Positions 40,455 through 42,389 of a stretch of 42,389 nt of DNA are shown here, piece after piece (positions within the stretch are counted from its first letter, which is position 1; every line of letters begins with the position of its first letter). Source of the stretch: Rothia endophytica. GTDB lineage: Bacteria > Actinomycetota > Actinomycetes > Actinomycetales > Micrococcaceae. The stretch is taken from assembly GCF_928381505.1 (NCBI RefSeq), contig NZ_CAKMSJ010000012.1, forward strand, positions 1 to 42,389, given 5' to 3'. Below the pieces are notes generated by a model. It searched no databases and was not told the DNA's origin. It was given only the letters and a program-made list of their open reading frames with translations. Both the position numbers and the translations under genes were made by a program.

Positions 40455-40693
40455 CTAAACCCTTCGTCGCCGGATCCGTCGCTACCTTCCTAAACACCTG
40501 AGAAATCTGCTGACCCACACCACCAGCATCAAAACTATAAACACGAAGACGCGGTAGGCAGGTGAAGCAGAAGGTAAATGCGCTACAAAGGAGCAGAACT
40601 GTACGCCTGTCAGGACGACGCGACCCCAGCCACCCGGAACAAAAGAAAGAAGGGGATATTTGGTGCCCAACAAGACCCCAGCACCCCAAATAT
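40455..40693. other. Non-coding or degraded segment between IS end and toxin cassette
   Basis: No gene I can support. On the minus strand about 30 codons near 40465-40560 read YSFDAGGVGQQISQVFRKVA and TDPATKGL before running into the IS end, which may be the cut end of a former gene. The rest shows nothing recognisable. Confidence 0.4.
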
Positions 40694-41098
40694 TCACAAA
40701 CCCTTATCAGACATCCCAACAAGCACCCTTAACAACTCCCCAAAACGGTCAGGAGAAAAGACCGCGCGAACAGGCTCCACCTCTACGTCCATAAAACACA
40801 GCACCCACCACCCAGCAGGAACACCCACCACCTGCTGCTCAAATAAAGAAGACGCAGGAGCCCAATCCACATTAGCAACAAAAACAGGACCATCCGAAGA
40901 CGCAACAGACTCAACAATCTCACCCATACCTACATGAGACTCAGAAAACTCTGAAGCAAAAAATTCAGCCCATGAATCCCCCACAGTAATCTTGAGGAGA
41001 TAATGAACCTTTCTGCTGCCTAATAACGTTTTCTTTTCCTTTGAAGATATATCAAAATATATTTCTTGACCCCAAGAATCCTGAAAACTAAAATTCAC
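40694..41098 (-). CDS. Hypothetical cytoplasmic protein, candidate immunity protein
   Basis: 134 residues, no signal or membrane segment. The family is not recognised. It begins NFSFQDSWGQEIYFDISSKE and has an acidic middle (ASEFSESHVGMGEIVESVAS). Its ATG overlaps the stop of the preceding 113-residue membrane protein gene by 4 bp (ATGA type), and that gene in turn overlaps the Rhs gene. Small acidic proteins encoded directly after polymorphic toxin tails are usually immunity proteins, and this is the main reason for the call. Confidence 0.65.
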   Translation of the reverse strand: MNFSFQDSWGQEIYFDISSKEKKTLLGSRKVHYLLKITVGDSWAEFFASEFSESHVGMGEIVESVASSDGPVFVANVDWAPASSLFEQQVVGVPAGWWVLCFMDVEVEPVRAVFSPDRFGELLRVLVGMSDKGL

Positions 41099-41436
41099 CT
41101 TTCACTCCTCCCCATCTGGGTGCTCTTCCTATTTCTCACATCAGCACCAAATTGCATCCCCGGCAAATACCCCGTAAAGAAGACAGGAAGGGCACGGTGC
41201 CAGGCAGTCTCACCAGCAGAACTTGCACCAAAGACAGCAATAAAAAGAATAAATGTTATCCACCCAGCCTTATTCGGGCTAAGGTATCGGAAGAGTAAAT
41301 AACCTATAAAAATAAAAACGACAGCAACAGTAAATAATTCCCTGAAGTAATCCCACCCTATAAAACTACAGAGCATGATAAACAGACCGCCAGTAAGAGA
41401 GCACAGAATTAGCAAGTCTTTAGATTTTTTACTCAT
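41095..41436 (-). CDS. Small membrane protein in the toxin cassette
   Basis: 113 residues with about three hydrophobic segments (LLILCSLTGGLFIMLCSFIG, FTVAVVFIFIGYLLFRYL, GWITFILFIAVFG) and a basic C-terminus. The family is not recognised. Its ATG lies inside the end of the Rhs gene (8-bp overlap, ATGAGTAA), so it is translationally coupled to it. It could be a membrane immunity protein, or help the 134-residue protein encoded next. Confidence 0.65.
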   Translation of the reverse strand: MSKKSKDLLILCSLTGGLFIMLCSFIGWDYFRELFTVAVVFIFIGYLLFRYLSPNKAGWITFILFIAVFGASSAGETAWHRALPVFFTGYLPGMQFGADVRNRKSTQMGRSER

Positions 41437-42389
41437 CTTTAAGGGTATCTCCTAACGATATATCACTTACACCAGATAGAACTGAACCTTGCGCTCCACC
41501 TCTCCACATGCGGGAAGATTGAACCCCTGTAAATGCGCCACGGAAAGTGCTCGGAGATGTCCAGCTAGCTTGATTCAGTGTATTACTGTTGACAGGCTTT
41601 GAAACAGGAACTTGAGAAAAAGCAGCAGAAGCCCCACCTGAGACTAGAATTTTTCTGAGGTTTGTCTCTTCGCCAGAGATAGTAGAGCTCAACGCTTCAG
41701 AACCGACACCACCAGCAAAATTCATTCCAATTTCTGTTACCTTCTGATTCAGATAGGTAGATCCTTTTGCTAGAGTCCCGGAACCTGGCCCGAAAAAGCC
41801 ACCAACGGTAGCTCCGAATCCACCGCCTACGCTGTTCCCCATAAATTTATTGAAACTCCACTTCTCACCCTTGATAGCAGATTGGGCAGAATACGTAGCA
41901 CCACCACCTATTGCGCCGGTAGTAAAGTTAATGCCAGCGTTAACTGCAACAGAGCCCACGAATCTTGAGGCTGATTTTGTAACTGCCATAGTTAATTTTG
42001 TAGCTGCTGTACCCGCCCCAGCAATAACACCTGTTGCTGCTCCGACCAAGGTATCCAAACCAACCTTGCCCCAATCAACACGACCATCCCCACCCCTATT
42101 AGTCAGAATCGACAAACCACCAGAGAGCAAACCACCACCAACAGCACCAGCAACAATTAACCCTACCGGCCCGGTAGCGACCAAAGCAGCAACAGAAACC
42201 ACAGTCCCGGCAATAATGGCAGCAGTAGCGATAGCCTCTGCGTGTTCATCAGCCCACTGGCGCACACCAGAGACAATCCGCTCACCAGCACGGCCCCGAG
42301 TATCAGCACGATACTCCCTAAACTCACCAGCGGTCATCGGCGACAAACCCCACGGATCCACCAACCCCACCGGATCATTCCCCACAAAC
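41429..42389 (-). CDS. C-terminal tail of an Rhs-type polymorphic toxin (partial)
   Basis: The frame is open to the right edge, so the gene is incomplete at its 5' end. The visible 320 residues begin with FVGNDPVGLVDPWGLSP, the end of the Rhs repeat core (x-N-D-P-x-G-L-x-D-P-x-G-L), after which variable toxin tails start. The tail has a hydrophobic Ala/Gly region (ATAAIIAGTVVSVAALVATG and neighbours), Gly-rich stretches (SVGGGFGATVGGFFGPGSG), and a polar end closing SGVSDISLGDTLKDE. I see no known nuclease, ADP-ribosyltransferase or deaminase motif. Codon use is AT-richer than in the chromosomal genes nearby, which suggests acquisition. Two overlapping small genes follow. Confidence 0.82.
   Translation of the reverse strand, partial: FVGNDPVGLVDPWGLSPMTAGEFREYRADTRGRAGERIVSGVRQWADEHAEAIATAAIIAGTVVSVAALVATGPVGLIVAGAVGGGLLSGGLSILTNRGGDGRVDWGKVGLDTLVGAATGVIAGAGTAATKLTMAVTKSASRFVGSVAVNAGINFTTGAIGGGATYSAQSAIKGEKWSFNKFMGNSVGGGFGATVGGFFGPGSGTLAKGSTYLNQKVTEIGMNFAGGVGSEALSSTISGEETNLRKILVSGGASAAFSQVPVSKPVNSNTLNQASWTSPSTFRGAFTGVQSSRMWRGGAQGSVLSGVSDISLGDTLKDE

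Noticed and set aside
1..42389. tRNA, rRNA, riboswitch or prophage genes
   Set aside because: I found no cloverleaf, conserved rRNA segment, known riboswitch core, or phage structural or integrase gene on either strand.

Overview
The window looks like a chromosomal segment of a high-GC Gram-positive actinobacterium. Gene content (pdxS/pdxT, actinobacterial YhgE/Pip with TetR, an FHA-bearing FtsK/SpoIIIE secretion ATPase, a Hsp90-family/TPR pair) and moderate-high GC fit the Micrococcaceae, and Rothia is my best guess. That genus call is inference only: there is no rRNA or other marker in the window.

Left part (1-13.7 kb) is mostly metabolic. A membrane-protein C-terminal remnant is followed by a GABA shunt block on the plus strand: gabD, gabT and a second, Sad/YneI-type succinate-semialdehyde dehydrogenase, closed by a strong palindromic terminator. 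Next come an orphan HipB-like HTH regulator under a 16-bp-arm operator, a convergent AAA/DUF4143 ATPase, a thiamine-dependent 2-oxo-acid decarboxylase (IpdC type), an alpha/beta hydrolase, a VIT1/CCC1-type transporter, an S4-domain RNA-binding protein, two GNAT acetyltransferases and a MATE transporter.

The stretch 13.7-15.9 kb is a lower-GC accessory patch. It has a glyoxalase remnant at its left edge and stacked insertion-sequence ends at its right edge. It carries an RDD membrane protein, an unrecognised membrane protein and a Tat-type exported protein of unknown function.

From 15.9 to 20.2 kb, on the minus strand, is a tight three-gene operon: YbjN-domain protein, Hsp90-family ATPase, TPR protein. 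Then come a YhgE/Pip repeat-rich membrane protein with its upstream TetR regulator and a 45-bp dyad operator, a phospholipase D-like protein, a TPM-domain protein, a YeiH-type exporter, and the PLP synthase genes pdxS and pdxT, which have a palindromic leader and an internal terminator.

The right part (29.3-40.0 kb) is a secretion-type module. A 1000-residue lipoprotein, a membrane-anchored type I periplasmic-binding-fold protein and a 1430-residue FHA/FtsK ATPase of the EssC/EccC class form one operon. It is transcribed divergently from a transmembrane Ser/Thr kinase with an unrecognised extracellular domain. Beyond a broken IS3-type element lies the C-terminal tail of an Rhs-type polymorphic toxin (running off the right edge) with two overlapping downstream genes, a probable toxin-immunity cassette. 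The most interesting units are the YbjN-Hsp90-TPR operon, the type VII-like module with its binding-protein partner, and the Rhs cassette.
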